5,997 bases of DNA. Origin: DATDRM01 sp035291705. Lineage in GTDB: Bacteria > Chloroflexota > Anaerolineae > Anaerolineales > UBA4823. A model generated the notes under the pieces. It was not told the origin of the DNA. It ran no database searches and saw only the letters and a program-made list of their open reading frames with translations. The position numbers were made by a program, and so were the translations under genes. The stretch is taken from contig DATDRM010000252.1 in assembly GCA_035291705.1 (NCBI GenBank), forward strand, positions 1-5,997, given 5' to 3'. This document shows, one piece after another, positions 1 through 5,774 of the stretch (its first letter is position 1; every line of letters starts with the position of its first letter).

Positions 1-16
1 TTTTTTATGCCTTCGC

Positions 17-45
17 CGGCCACGGGTGCGCCCGTGGCCGTTTTT
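17..45 (+). terminator. Rho-independent terminator of an upstream gene
   Basis: A perfect 10-bp GC-rich stem (17-26 CGGCCACGGG with 31-40 CCCGTGGCCG) closes a TGCG loop and is followed at once by five T residues (41-45). This is the standard intrinsic terminator on the + strand. On the other strand no T run follows the stem, so it works in one direction. It ends a gene lying left of the window and isolates the ABC genes from it. Confidence 0.88.
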
Positions 46-49
46 AATG

Positions 50-78
50 TTGGGGCACGGCGGTACTGACCATATACG
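50..78 (+). promoter_or_regulatory. Candidate sigma-70-type promoter for the ABC exporter genes
   Basis: TTGGGG (50-55) and TATACG (73-78) are separated by 17 bp and lie between the terminator and the ATPase gene, where a promoter is expected. Each box matches only 3 to 4 of 6 consensus positions, so the call rests on spacing and location as much as on sequence. A short inverted repeat (GGGCACG 53-59, CGTGCCC 98-104) spans the region, but its arms are 38 nt apart and its meaning is unclear. Confidence 0.35.
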
Positions 79-116
79 AAGGCCACGCATTCGATTTCGT
101 GCCCGTACGATGAAAT

Positions 117-122
117 GAGGAG
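117..122 (+). promoter_or_regulatory. Ribosome-binding site that sets the ATPase start
   Basis: GAGGAG lies 7 nt before the ATG at 130. It overlaps an earlier in-frame ATG at 115, which has no Shine-Dalgarno of its own. This favours the start at 130. Confidence 0.7.
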
Positions 123-129
123 TACTAAG

Positions 130-966
130 ATGTCGCAAGCAGTGATCGTTAACGAAGTTTATAAGCGGTTCGGCAAGCCGAATGGCTCGTGGTGGCAGCG
201 ACCCCGCAAGGCGAACCCCAGCACTAACGGCCACAAGCCGCAGGTCGTGGCAGTGGACCGGGTTTCGTTCTCGGTTCGGACAGGGGAGATCTTTGGCGTA
301 TTGGGGCCGAACGGCTCCGGAAAATCCACGCTGATCCGTCTGATCGCCACCCTGCTCCTGCCGGACAGCGGGACGATCCAGGTCTTTGGCCAGGATGTGG
401 TGCGCCAGCCGATGCAGGTGCAGCGCCAGATCAACCGGGTATCGGTGGAGGCCAGCTTCTTCAAGAAGCTGTCGCCGATGGAAAACCTGGTGTACGGCGC
501 CCGCCTGTACGGGTTGGATGGCGGCGAGACCCGCCGCCGGGTGGTGGAGATCCTCACCCGTCTGGGATTAGAGAAGCGGGTCATCTACCAACCCATGGAG
601 GAGATGTCGCGCGGTATGCAGCAAAAAGTCGCCATCGCCCGCGCCCTGCTCTCCCGGCCACGCCTGCTGCTGCTTGACGAGCCGACCACCGGCCTTGACC
701 CGCGCTCGAAACGGGAGGTGCAGGCCGTGATCCGGGAGCTCAACCAGGAACATGGCACCACCATCCTGCTCACCACACATGACATGCTGGAGGCTGACAG
801 CCTGTGCGATCGGATCGCCATCATCGACAGCGGCAAGATCGTCGCCCTGGATACGCCGCAGGCCTTGAAACAGAGTATCACCAGCAACAGCCATGAGCCG
901 ACCCTGGAGGACGTGTTCCTGGAGCTGACCGGCAAGTCGTTGGTGAAAGAGGATGAAGCTGAATGA
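130..966 (+). CDS. ABC-2 type exporter, ATP-binding subunit (DrrA/NatA-like)
   Basis: This 278-residue cytoplasmic ATPase powers the membrane subunit encoded next. Walker A (GPNGSGKST) is at 59-67, a signature of the form MSRGMQQ at 159-165, Walker B ending in D183-E184, the D-loop GLDP at 188-191 and the switch histidine at H217. A signature with S-x-G-M in place of LSGGQ is usual in ABC-2 exporters for drugs, lipids or polysaccharides. Two deviations are visible. About 20 polar, Trp-containing residues (around 15-38) lie before the VDRVSFSV strand, and the Q-loop region has glutamate (E107) where glutamine is normal. The C-terminus (EPTLEDVFLELTG) is the usual end of this family. The start at 130 is chosen over ATG 115 because GAGGAG precedes it at 7 nt. 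The exported substrate cannot be inferred. Confidence 0.93.
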   Translation: MSQAVIVNEVYKRFGKPNGSWWQRPRKANPSTNGHKPQVVAVDRVSFSVRTGEIFGVLGPNGSGKSTLIRLIATLLLPDSGTIQVFGQDVVRQPMQVQRQINRVSVEASFFKKLSPMENLVYGARLYGLDGGETRRRVVEILTRLGLEKRVIYQPMEEMSRGMQQKVAIARALLSRPRLLLLDEPTTGLDPRSKREVQAVIRELNQEHGTTILLTTHDMLEADSLCDRIAIIDSGKIVALDTPQALKQSITSNSHEPTLEDVFLELTGKSLVKEDEAE

Positions 967-968
967 TA

Positions 969-1003
969 CGTGAAACGTGATGCGTGAAACGTGATGCGTG
1001 AGA
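969..1003 (+). repeat. Tandem heptamer tract (five 7-bp units)
   Basis: The units read CGTGAAA, CGTGATG, CGTGAAA, CGTGATG, CGTGAGA, so a 14-bp unit is perfectly repeated twice with a partial third copy. The tract starts 2 nt after the ATPase stop codon and runs into the Shine-Dalgarno of the permease gene. It is non-coding and makes up almost all of the intergenic gap. Confidence 0.9.
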
Positions 1004-1016
1004 AGGAGGATCAAAG

Positions 1017-1844
1017 ATGACAACCCTAGCACATGAATTCAGAGCGACCTACGCTTTCATGGAGCGCAACGCCAACCTGGTCAAGCGCTACTGGTCCTGG
1101 GAGCTGGTCTGGATGGTCTACTCGATCGCCAACAGCCTCTCGGTCAGTTACATTGGCCTGGGAATGGAGCGCCTCGGCGGCGGGCAGAACGTCGACGGGC
1201 GATTCCTGGTGCTCTACCTGATGATCGGCACCCTGGTGTGGCGCTACCTCTCAATGATCTTTTACTGGATCACCGATGTGATCGGGATGGAACGCTGGGA
1301 GGGCACCATCGAATATACCCTGATGGCCCCGATCAGCCGCCTCACCCACATGGCCGGGCAGACGCTGTTCGCTGTGCTCTACAGCCTGCTCTTCACCGGC
1401 GTCATCCTGGGCGTTACTGTGGTTTTGTTCGAGATCGACCTAAGGGACGCCAACCTGGCCGGTGGTACCCTGATGATGCTCGCCGGGAGCCTGTCGTTCA
1501 TCGGGGTGGGGATCATGGGATCGGTGCTGCCCCTGCTCTTCCCGGAGCGGGGATCGCAGATGACCCATGTGATTATCGCCTTACTGCTGCTCGTGTCTGG
1601 CGTGTACTACCCGGTGGAGGTGCTGCCCGAAATTTTACAAAAGCTGGCCAGGATCAGCCCGGCCACCTACGTACTGGACGGCACACGCCGGGCGCTCATG
1701 GAAGGTACGCCGAGCTCGCAGCTCTGGCCTTACATCTGGCCGACCCTGATCATGGGGGTGCTGGCCATCCCCTTTGGATTGTGGGTCTTCGGCCAGGCCG
1801 AGCGCTACGCAAAACGCACTGGAAAACTGCATCGTAACGGTTAA
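1017..1844 (+). CDS. ABC-2 type exporter, membrane permease subunit (DrrB/NodJ-like)
   Basis: This 275-residue integral membrane protein forms the translocation path driven by the preceding ATPase. Hydrophobic segments lie at roughly 30-50, 62-83, 111-139, 149-175, 184-203 and 236-257, giving the six-helix ABC-2 topology. The family hallmark is the stretch SGVYYPVEVLP (194-204) followed by P-A-T-Y-V-L-D-G-x-R (215-224), the conserved C-terminal motif of ABC-2 permeases. The length is normal for the family. AAGGAGG (1003-1009) sits 7 nt before the ATG, a strong ribosome-binding site. Only 50 bp separate it from the ATPase gene, so the two are almost certainly cotranscribed. Substrate unknown; drug, lipid or glycan export are all possible for this family. 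Confidence 0.92.
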   Translation: MTTLAHEFRATYAFMERNANLVKRYWSWELVWMVYSIANSLSVSYIGLGMERLGGGQNVDGRFLVLYLMIGTLVWRYLSMIFYWITDVIGMERWEGTIEYTLMAPISRLTHMAGQTLFAVLYSLLFTGVILGVTVVLFEIDLRDANLAGGTLMMLAGSLSFIGVGIMGSVLPLLFPERGSQMTHVIIALLLLVSGVYYPVEVLPEILQKLARISPATYVLDGTRRALMEGTPSSQLWPYIWPTLIMGVLAIPFGLWVFGQAERYAKRTGKLHRNG

Positions 1845-1857
1845 ATTAGTGACGAAG

Positions 1858-1923
1858 CGGTTTCCCGGCAAAGCGGATTAGGAAATCCGGCTGGTGAGGA
1901 CACCCGGCGGATTGAGAAATCCG
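1858..1923 (+). promoter_or_regulatory. Leader with two identical-stem hairpins and a competing pairing
   Basis: Two copies of the stem CGGATT/AATCCG occur 34 bp apart: 1874-1889 with an AGGA loop and 1908-1923 with a GAGA (GNRA-type) loop. Between them GGTG-AGGA-CACC (1893-1904) can form a small third hairpin. Upstream, CGGTTTCC (1858-1865) can pair with 1881-1889 with one bulged T, which excludes the first hairpin. The second hairpin ends directly before the AAGGAG ribosome-binding site (1924-1929). The pairings are seen in the sequence. A regulatory role such as attenuation or control of translation is inference. It does not match a riboswitch class I recognise. Confidence 0.4.
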
Positions 1924-1938
1924 AAGGAGAAAGACAAA

Positions 1939-2214
1939 ATGATTACCATCGATGTGCTAGATGCACATATCACCAGAACCGAGAAACCGTCCCTTCAAAA
2001 TCAAGCGAGACTTCAGACTTTGGAGATGGGAACTTTGGATTATCGAATGGCTTTGGCTCAAAACCAGCAACGGGGTATGCAGCGGGCGGCCCATACCGCC
2101 CACCTGCTCAAGAGCGGCCGCGCCGGCGACCTGGCTGTCGACGTGCAGCGGCTTCTCGAGGACAGCTCTGCGAAGGTTTTGACGCTGGCTGAGCGATATG
2201 TGTTTAGAAGGTAG
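1939..2214 (+). CDS. Small hypothetical protein, 91 residues
   Basis: I do not recognise this protein. ATG 1939 is preceded by AAGGAG at 1924-1929 (9-nt spacing), a good ribosome-binding site. An in-frame start at 1894 is less likely because it lies inside the hairpin leader. The product is soluble and polar, with no signal peptide or membrane segment. From about residue 47 the sequence (QRAAHTAHLLKSGRAGDLAV onward) looks helical and uses GC-rich third positions like the neighbouring genes. The first 46 residues use more A/T-ending codons and have low-complexity character (ACTTTGGA occurs twice, 15 bp apart). It may be a real small gene, or a genuine 3' remnant joined to unrelated sequence. 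No helix-turn-helix is evident. Confidence 0.45.
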   Translation: MITIDVLDAHITRTEKPSLQNQARLQTLEMGTLDYRMALAQNQQRGMQRAAHTAHLLKSGRAGDLAVDVQRLLEDSSAKVLTLAERYVFRR

Positions 2215-2230
2215 CTGTGTCCGAAATACG

Positions 2231-2265
2231 CCGCTGTTCCAGCAGTTCAACTGCTGGAACAGCGG
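2231..2265. repeat. Near-palindrome with 17-bp perfect arms
   Basis: Bases 2231-2247 (CCGCTGTTCCAGCAGTT) are the exact reverse complement of 2249-2265, around the single base C2248. In RNA this would fold as a hairpin of about 15 bp with a short TTCAA loop. No T run follows on either strand, so it is not an ordinary intrinsic terminator. It lies 16 bp after the stop codon of the small ORF. Its right arm also contains the first of the GGAACA motifs that follow. Confidence 0.88.
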
Positions 2266-2324
2266 AGGAACATCGGTGGAACACCGATATCGGAACAACA
2301 GGAATTGCTGGAACATCGAGCGAT
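2256..2324 (+). repeat. GGAACA repeat cluster with nested short palindromes
   Basis: GGAACA occurs at 2256, 2267, 2278, 2292 and 2310, with a related GGAA at 2301. The steps are 11, 11, 14, 9 and 9 bp. Overlaid on this are ATCGGTG-GAA-CACCGAT (2272-2288), the perfect palindrome CCGATATCGG (2284-2293) and ATCG-AG-CGAT (2315-2324). The cluster fills the gap before the first GNAT gene and shows no clear -10/-35 pair. It may be a protein-binding region or a decayed tandem repeat. Confidence 0.7.
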
Positions 2325-2343
2325 ATTTATTGGAGAGACGTCC

Positions 2344-3351
2344 ATGACAAATGAATTGCCCTCAGGCTATCTAGCCCGACCGGCCAGGATGGACGACCTG
2401 GAAGCCACCGTCAGGATGTTCAATGCCGATGCAAGGCAGCAGATTGGCGTCGAAAAGTTCACGGTTCAAAACACCGGCGGCGAGTGGCGGACGCCTGGCT
2501 TTAACCTGGAGACGGACACCCAGGTGGTGTTGACCCCCGATGGTCAACTTGTTGGGTATTACGAAGTGTGGGATATCCTCGAACCGCATGTCACGGTCAA
2601 TTGTTGGGGCCGAGTGCATCCGGCTCATACTGGCCGCGGGATTGGGTCTTACCTGCTGGCGTGGGCAGAAAGGCGCGCCCGCCAGGCGATCCCCAAGGCG
2701 CCTGCCGAAGCGCGGGTCGCCATGACGTGTTTCGCCCTCAGCCTGAACCAGGCGGTCCAGGCGCTCTTTCAAGATGCTGGGATGCAATTAATCCGTCACT
2801 CTTTACGCATGGTCATCGACCTGAATGGAGCGCCCGCCTTATCGCAATGGCCGGACGGAATCGATCTGCGCTGCCTGGTGGTCAACCGGGACGAGCGCGG
2901 CGTCGTTCAGTCTGTCCGGGAGGCCTTCAGCGATCACTGGGGATATGTGGAGAGTCCTTTCGAAGAGGAATATGCGCGTTGGATGCATCACATCAGCACC
3001 AATGAGGACTTTGACCCGAACCTCTGGTTTCTGGCCTGGGATGGCGAGGAGATCGCCGGTGTGTCGCTGTGCTGGCCGAAGGCGCACGATGATGCGGAAA
3101 TAGGCTGGGTCGGCACGCTCGGCGTACTCCGTCCCTGGCGGCGGCGCGGCCTGGGATTGGCGTTGTTGCAGCATTCCTTCGCCGAGTTCCACCGGCGCGG
3201 GATGCGCAGGGTCGGGCTGGGCGTGGATGCCCAGAACCTGACCGGTGCATTACGCCTGTACGAAAGGGCGGGCATGCACTCAGACCCGGCTCGCCAGCAT
3301 TGTATTTATGAAAAGGAACTGTGTGCTGGAAGGGATTTAAGGAAGCAGTAG
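2344..3351 (+). CDS. Tandem-domain GNAT family N-acetyltransferase
   Basis: This 335-residue cytoplasmic protein carries two GNAT (acetyl-CoA-dependent acyltransferase) domains, an architecture also seen in mycothiol synthase MshD. The N-terminal domain (about 8-160) has motif A around RVHPAHTGRGIGSYLL (90-105), with Thr (T96) at the usual Arg/Gln position of R/Q-x-x-G-x-G. The C-terminal domain (about 172-328) has the canonical RRRGLG (266-271) and the V-D-x-x-N-x-x-G-A-L-x-L-Y-E-x-A-G block (294-310, with Y306 at the position often acting as general acid). The C-terminal domain is thus more likely the active one. Start 2344 is chosen because GGAG (2332-2335) lies 8 nt upstream; the in-frame extension to 2305 enters the repeat cluster. 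It is a paralogue of the GNAT gene at 4740. The MFS gene follows after 14 bp, implying one transcript. Substrate unknown; MshD identity is not claimed. Confidence 0.88.
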   Translation: MTNELPSGYLARPARMDDLEATVRMFNADARQQIGVEKFTVQNTGGEWRTPGFNLETDTQVVLTPDGQLVGYYEVWDILEPHVTVNCWGRVHPAHTGRGIGSYLLAWAERRARQAIPKAPAEARVAMTCFALSLNQAVQALFQDAGMQLIRHSLRMVIDLNGAPALSQWPDGIDLRCLVVNRDERGVVQSVREAFSDHWGYVESPFEEEYARWMHHISTNEDFDPNLWFLAWDGEEIAGVSLCWPKAHDDAEIGWVGTLGVLRPWRRRGLGLALLQHSFAEFHRRGMRRVGLGVDAQNLTGALRLYERAGMHSDPARQHCIYEKELCAGRDLRKQ

Positions 3352-3365
3352 ACCAGGAAGTGATC

Positions 3366-4658
3366 ATGGAAACCGAGATTATCGAGCCTCAAACGAGCAT
3401 GGCAGAGACGGAGAGTCCTAAGGCTTTGCCGGCGCCGTTGCTCTCTCGCAATCTGCTGCTGTTCATGCTGGCGATGGTGCTGGCCAATGTGGGCGGGAAC
3501 ATGTATGGCCCATTGCTGCCGCTCTACCTGAAGTCTTTGAATGCCAGCGTGGTGCAGGTCGGATTGTTCTTCACCCTCTCGCAAATCGTCCCCCTGGCGC
3601 TGCAGATCCTGGGTGGGTGGATCTCCGATTCGCTCGGCCGGTTGCGCAGCATCGCCATGGGCAGCGTGGCGGGAGTGCTGTCCTACGTCGGGCTGATCTT
3701 GTCCCCTACCTGGCAGTGGGTGCTGCTCGGAGAAGGGTTGGCGTCGGTGACGCGCTCCCTGGTCGCGCCCAGCTTCAGCGCTTACATTGCCGAGGAGTCG
3801 GCTGAGGAGAACCGCGCCCGCGTGTTCGGCATCACCGAGACGATCTTCGTCGTGGTCGCCATCATCGGGCCGCCGCTGGGCGGCTGGCTGGTGGACAGCT
3901 ATGGGTTTAAGTTCATGCTGACCTGCGCCGGGGCGCTGTACTTCCTGGCCACGCTGATCCGCATTGCCATGGCACGCACTGCGTCACGCAGCCAGGAAGC
4001 CAGTCCGCAAAAACTGTCCGTGGCCAGCCTGAAGAGCAACCTGGGGATGATGGTCGGGATGGTGCTGGCGGGCGGGTTGATCACCTGGATCTTGATCACC
4101 GACGGCGTGCGGGACGTGGCCTTCTCGATGTCGTTCACCCTGCTGCCGATCTACCTGCAGGACCTGGGCGGGCTGTCGGTGCAGCAGATCGGCTGGCTCG
4201 AATCCGTGTTCGGCGTCTTCATGATGCTGGTCACTCTGCCGGCCGGCTGGCTGGCGGATAAGAAAAGCGAACGCCTGGCGATCGCCTTGGGCTTCTTGTT
4301 GCAATTCTTCGCCTTGCTGACTTTCCTGAAAGTGGAGGGCTTCGTGGGTTACGCTGCCGCCTGGGCGATGCTCGGCCTGGGGGTGGGCTTGATGTCACCC
4401 GCTTACCAGTCGCTGATCAGCAAGGCTGTGCCAGAGAAGATGCGCGGCACCGCCTTCGGCCTGTTTCAGACCAGCCTGGGGGTGTTCTCGCTGCCGGCCC
4501 CGGCGATCGGGGCGCAGCTGTGGGAGCGGGTTAGCCCACGCTTCCCCTTCACCCTGACGGCCTGGGTTGGGCTGCTGTCGGTCATCCCGGTCTGGCTCAA
4601 GTTCAAGCTCCCGGCCAATGGCAATACCGCCGGACAGGCCGAAGATGCAGGGGCTTAG
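3366..4658 (+). CDS. Major facilitator superfamily transporter, drug-efflux type
   Basis: This 430-residue inner-membrane protein has about 12 hydrophobic segments in two halves joined by a polar loop (about 203-226). MFS motif A is seen as GGWISDSLGRLR (83-94, with D88, G91 and R92), with a weaker copy AGWLADKK (293-300) in the second half. IGPPLGG (167-173), near the end of helix 5, matches motif C, the antiporter signature of drug:H+ antiporters, so export is more likely than uptake. The ATG at 3366 has AGGA (3355-3358) at 7-nt spacing. An in-frame GTG at 3321 would overlap the upstream gene and add a polar extension, so it is less likely. The 14-bp gap after the GNAT gene suggests cotranscription, and the pair may acetylate and export related compounds. 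The substrate is not deducible. Confidence 0.92.
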   Translation: METEIIEPQTSMAETESPKALPAPLLSRNLLLFMLAMVLANVGGNMYGPLLPLYLKSLNASVVQVGLFFTLSQIVPLALQILGGWISDSLGRLRSIAMGSVAGVLSYVGLILSPTWQWVLLGEGLASVTRSLVAPSFSAYIAEESAEENRARVFGITETIFVVVAIIGPPLGGWLVDSYGFKFMLTCAGALYFLATLIRIAMARTASRSQEASPQKLSVASLKSNLGMMVGMVLAGGLITWILITDGVRDVAFSMSFTLLPIYLQDLGGLSVQQIGWLESVFGVFMMLVTLPAGWLADKKSERLAIALGFLLQFFALLTFLKVEGFVGYAAAWAMLGLGVGLMSPAYQSLISKAVPEKMRGTAFGLFQTSLGVFSLPAPAIGAQLWERVSPRFPFTLTAWVGLLSVIPVWLKFKLPANGNTAGQAEDAGA

Positions 4659-4675
4659 GATCGAAATTATCGGTT

Positions 4676-4703
4676 TTGTGTATACACGTATACAATTTAT
4701 ACA
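4676..4703 (+). promoter_or_regulatory. Candidate promoter overlapping the operator
   Basis: TTGTGT (4676-4681) and TATACA (4698-4703) are 16 bp apart. An alternative -10 is TATACT (4706-4711), but it lacks a good -35. Either would place the operator-like palindromes on top of RNA polymerase contacts, as expected for repression. The boxes are weak matches, and part of their TATAC content comes from the palindromes themselves. Confidence 0.35.
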
Positions 4704-4711
4704 TGTATACT
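4679..4711. promoter_or_regulatory. Tandem operator: two 16-bp palindromic sites
   Basis: Site 1 (4679-4694, TGTATACACGTATACA) and site 2 (4696-4711, TTTATACATGTATACT) share 13 of 16 bases and are themselves palindromic. Site 2 contains the perfect 12-bp palindrome TATACATGTATA (4698-4709). Their centres are 17 bp apart. Such paired palindromes are typical binding sites of dimeric helix-turn-helix repressors (TetR- or GntR-type sites look similar). They sit in the only gap before the second GNAT gene, 29 bp upstream of its start. No regulator gene is in the window. The site is plain in the sequence; the protein that binds it is inference. Confidence 0.7.
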
Positions 4712-4739
4712 CGTAGACAGTGTGTACAAGGAGTATGAC

Positions 4740-5774
4740 ATGGCTACTAAGGAATATACTCTGGACTTAATCTCTCCTGCGGGCACCCCCGCCGTTCCCG
4801 GGTTGGCTTTCCGGGGTTTCATGGGCGAGGCGGACTATCCGAAGATGCTGGCTGTCATCAACGCCAGCAAGGTCGCCGACCAGATCGAGCGCTCGGACAC
4901 CGTGGAGGACGTCGCGCGCAACTACGCCCACCTGCACCATTGCGACCCCTACCAGGATATGATCTTCGCGGAGGTTTATGGGGAGGTGGTCGGCTACGGG
5001 CGGCTTTGGTGGGAAGTCAGCGACGATGGCGACTGGCTGGGGTTCCACTTTGCCTTCTTGCACCCAGATTGGAGGCGCAAGGGCATTGGTACGGCTATGC
5101 TGCGCTTTAGCGAGGGACGCCTGCGCCAGATCGCCGCCGGCCTGCTAGCCGAGGGCGTGATCACCGAGTCTAAACCGCGATTTTTTGATGTTGAATCTTC
5201 CGCGACCGAGGTCGGTCGAGAGGCCATGCTCATCAAAGAGGGCTACACCCCGGTGCGCTATGGGTTTCACATGGTGAGGCCGCTTTCCGAACCGATCGAG
5301 GTCAAGCCGCTGCCGGAGGGCCTGGAAGTACGCCTGGTGCCTCCCGAGCACTACCGCACCGTTTGGGACGCCGCCCAGGAAGCTTTCCGCGACCATTGGG
5401 GCAACGTAGAGCCACCGGAGGAAGAGTACCAGAAATGGTTGAAAGAACCGGCTTTTGGCCCCAGGCTGTGGCAGGTGGCCTGGGATGGCGACCAGGTGGC
5501 TGGGAATGTATTGAACTTCATCAATGAGAAAGAGAACCTCGAGTACAACCGCAAGCGCGGCTATACCGAGGGCATCTCGGTGCGCCGCCCGTGGCGGCGG
5601 CGCGGCCTGGCGCGCGCCCTGCTCACCCGCAGCCTGCAGATGTTCAAGGACATGGGCATGCAAGAGGCTGCCCTGGGCGTCGACTCGCAGAACCTGAACG
5701 GCGCGTTGAGCCTCTACGAAAGCGTCGGCTTCCGCGTCGTCAGGCGAGAGACGGTCTACCGGAAGAGATTTTAG
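4740..5774 (+). CDS. Tandem-domain GNAT family N-acetyltransferase, second paralogue
   Basis: This 344-residue protein has two GNAT domains. The N-terminal domain has a canonical motif A, HPDWRRKGIGTAML (108-121, with R112-R113-K114-G115-I116-G117). The C-terminal domain has RRRGLA (286-291) and V-D-S-Q-N-L-N-G-A-L-S-L-Y-E (314-327, Y326 at the catalytic-tyrosine position). Shared blocks with the GNAT at 2344, such as AF-x-DHWG-x-VE and LW-x-x-AWDG, show they are paralogues. Here both acetyl-CoA loops look intact, unlike the first copy. ATG 4740 is preceded by AAGGAG (4728-4733) at 6-nt spacing. An in-frame GTG at 4722 would place this site inside the gene and is rejected. The paired palindromes just upstream suggest regulation separate from the MFS gene. 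Substrate unknown; an antibiotic, a small amine or a thiol conjugate are all possible. Confidence 0.88.
   Translation: MATKEYTLDLISPAGTPAVPGLAFRGFMGEADYPKMLAVINASKVADQIERSDTVEDVARNYAHLHHCDPYQDMIFAEVYGEVVGYGRLWWEVSDDGDWLGFHFAFLHPDWRRKGIGTAMLRFSEGRLRQIAAGLLAEGVITESKPRFFDVESSATEVGREAMLIKEGYTPVRYGFHMVRPLSEPIEVKPLPEGLEVRLVPPEHYRTVWDAAQEAFRDHWGNVEPPEEEYQKWLKEPAFGPRLWQVAWDGDQVAGNVLNFINEKENLEYNRKRGYTEGISVRRPWRRRGLARALLTRSLQMFKDMGMQEAALGVDSQNLNGALSLYESVGFRVVRRETVYRKRF

Noticed and set aside
568..1032. 154-residue open frame on the minus strand over the ATPase gene and heptamer tract
   Set aside because: It is antisense to a clear ABC ATPase, and its N-terminal part is translated heptamer repeat. No ribosome-binding site or family motif supports it.
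1238..1837. 199-residue + strand frame inside the permease gene
   Set aside because: It is rich in Pro, Arg, Gly and His, as expected of an out-of-frame reading, while the other frame has clear ABC-2 permease helices and motifs.
2231..2265. The 17-bp inverted repeat as a rho-independent terminator
   Set aside because: The stem is followed by AGGAACATC on the + strand and by no T run on the minus strand.
2256..2324. The GGAACA cluster as a CRISPR array
   Set aside because: The repeated unit is only 6 bp, spacing is 9 to 14 bp, there are no unique 30-bp-class spacers, and no cas gene is nearby.
2324..2329. TATTTA as a -10 box for the first GNAT gene
   Set aside because: No -35-like hexamer lies 16 to 18 bp upstream, and the box is only 2 nt from the ribosome-binding site, leaving no room for a leader that includes it.
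3321..3365. GTG 3321 as the MFS gene start
   Set aside because: It overlaps the end of the first GNAT gene by 31 nt, its AGGA is too close, and ATG 3366 has a well-spaced ribosome-binding site.
4722..4739. Upstream GTG start for the second GNAT gene
   Set aside because: It would bury the AAGGAG site (4728-4733), which is ideally placed for ATG 4740.
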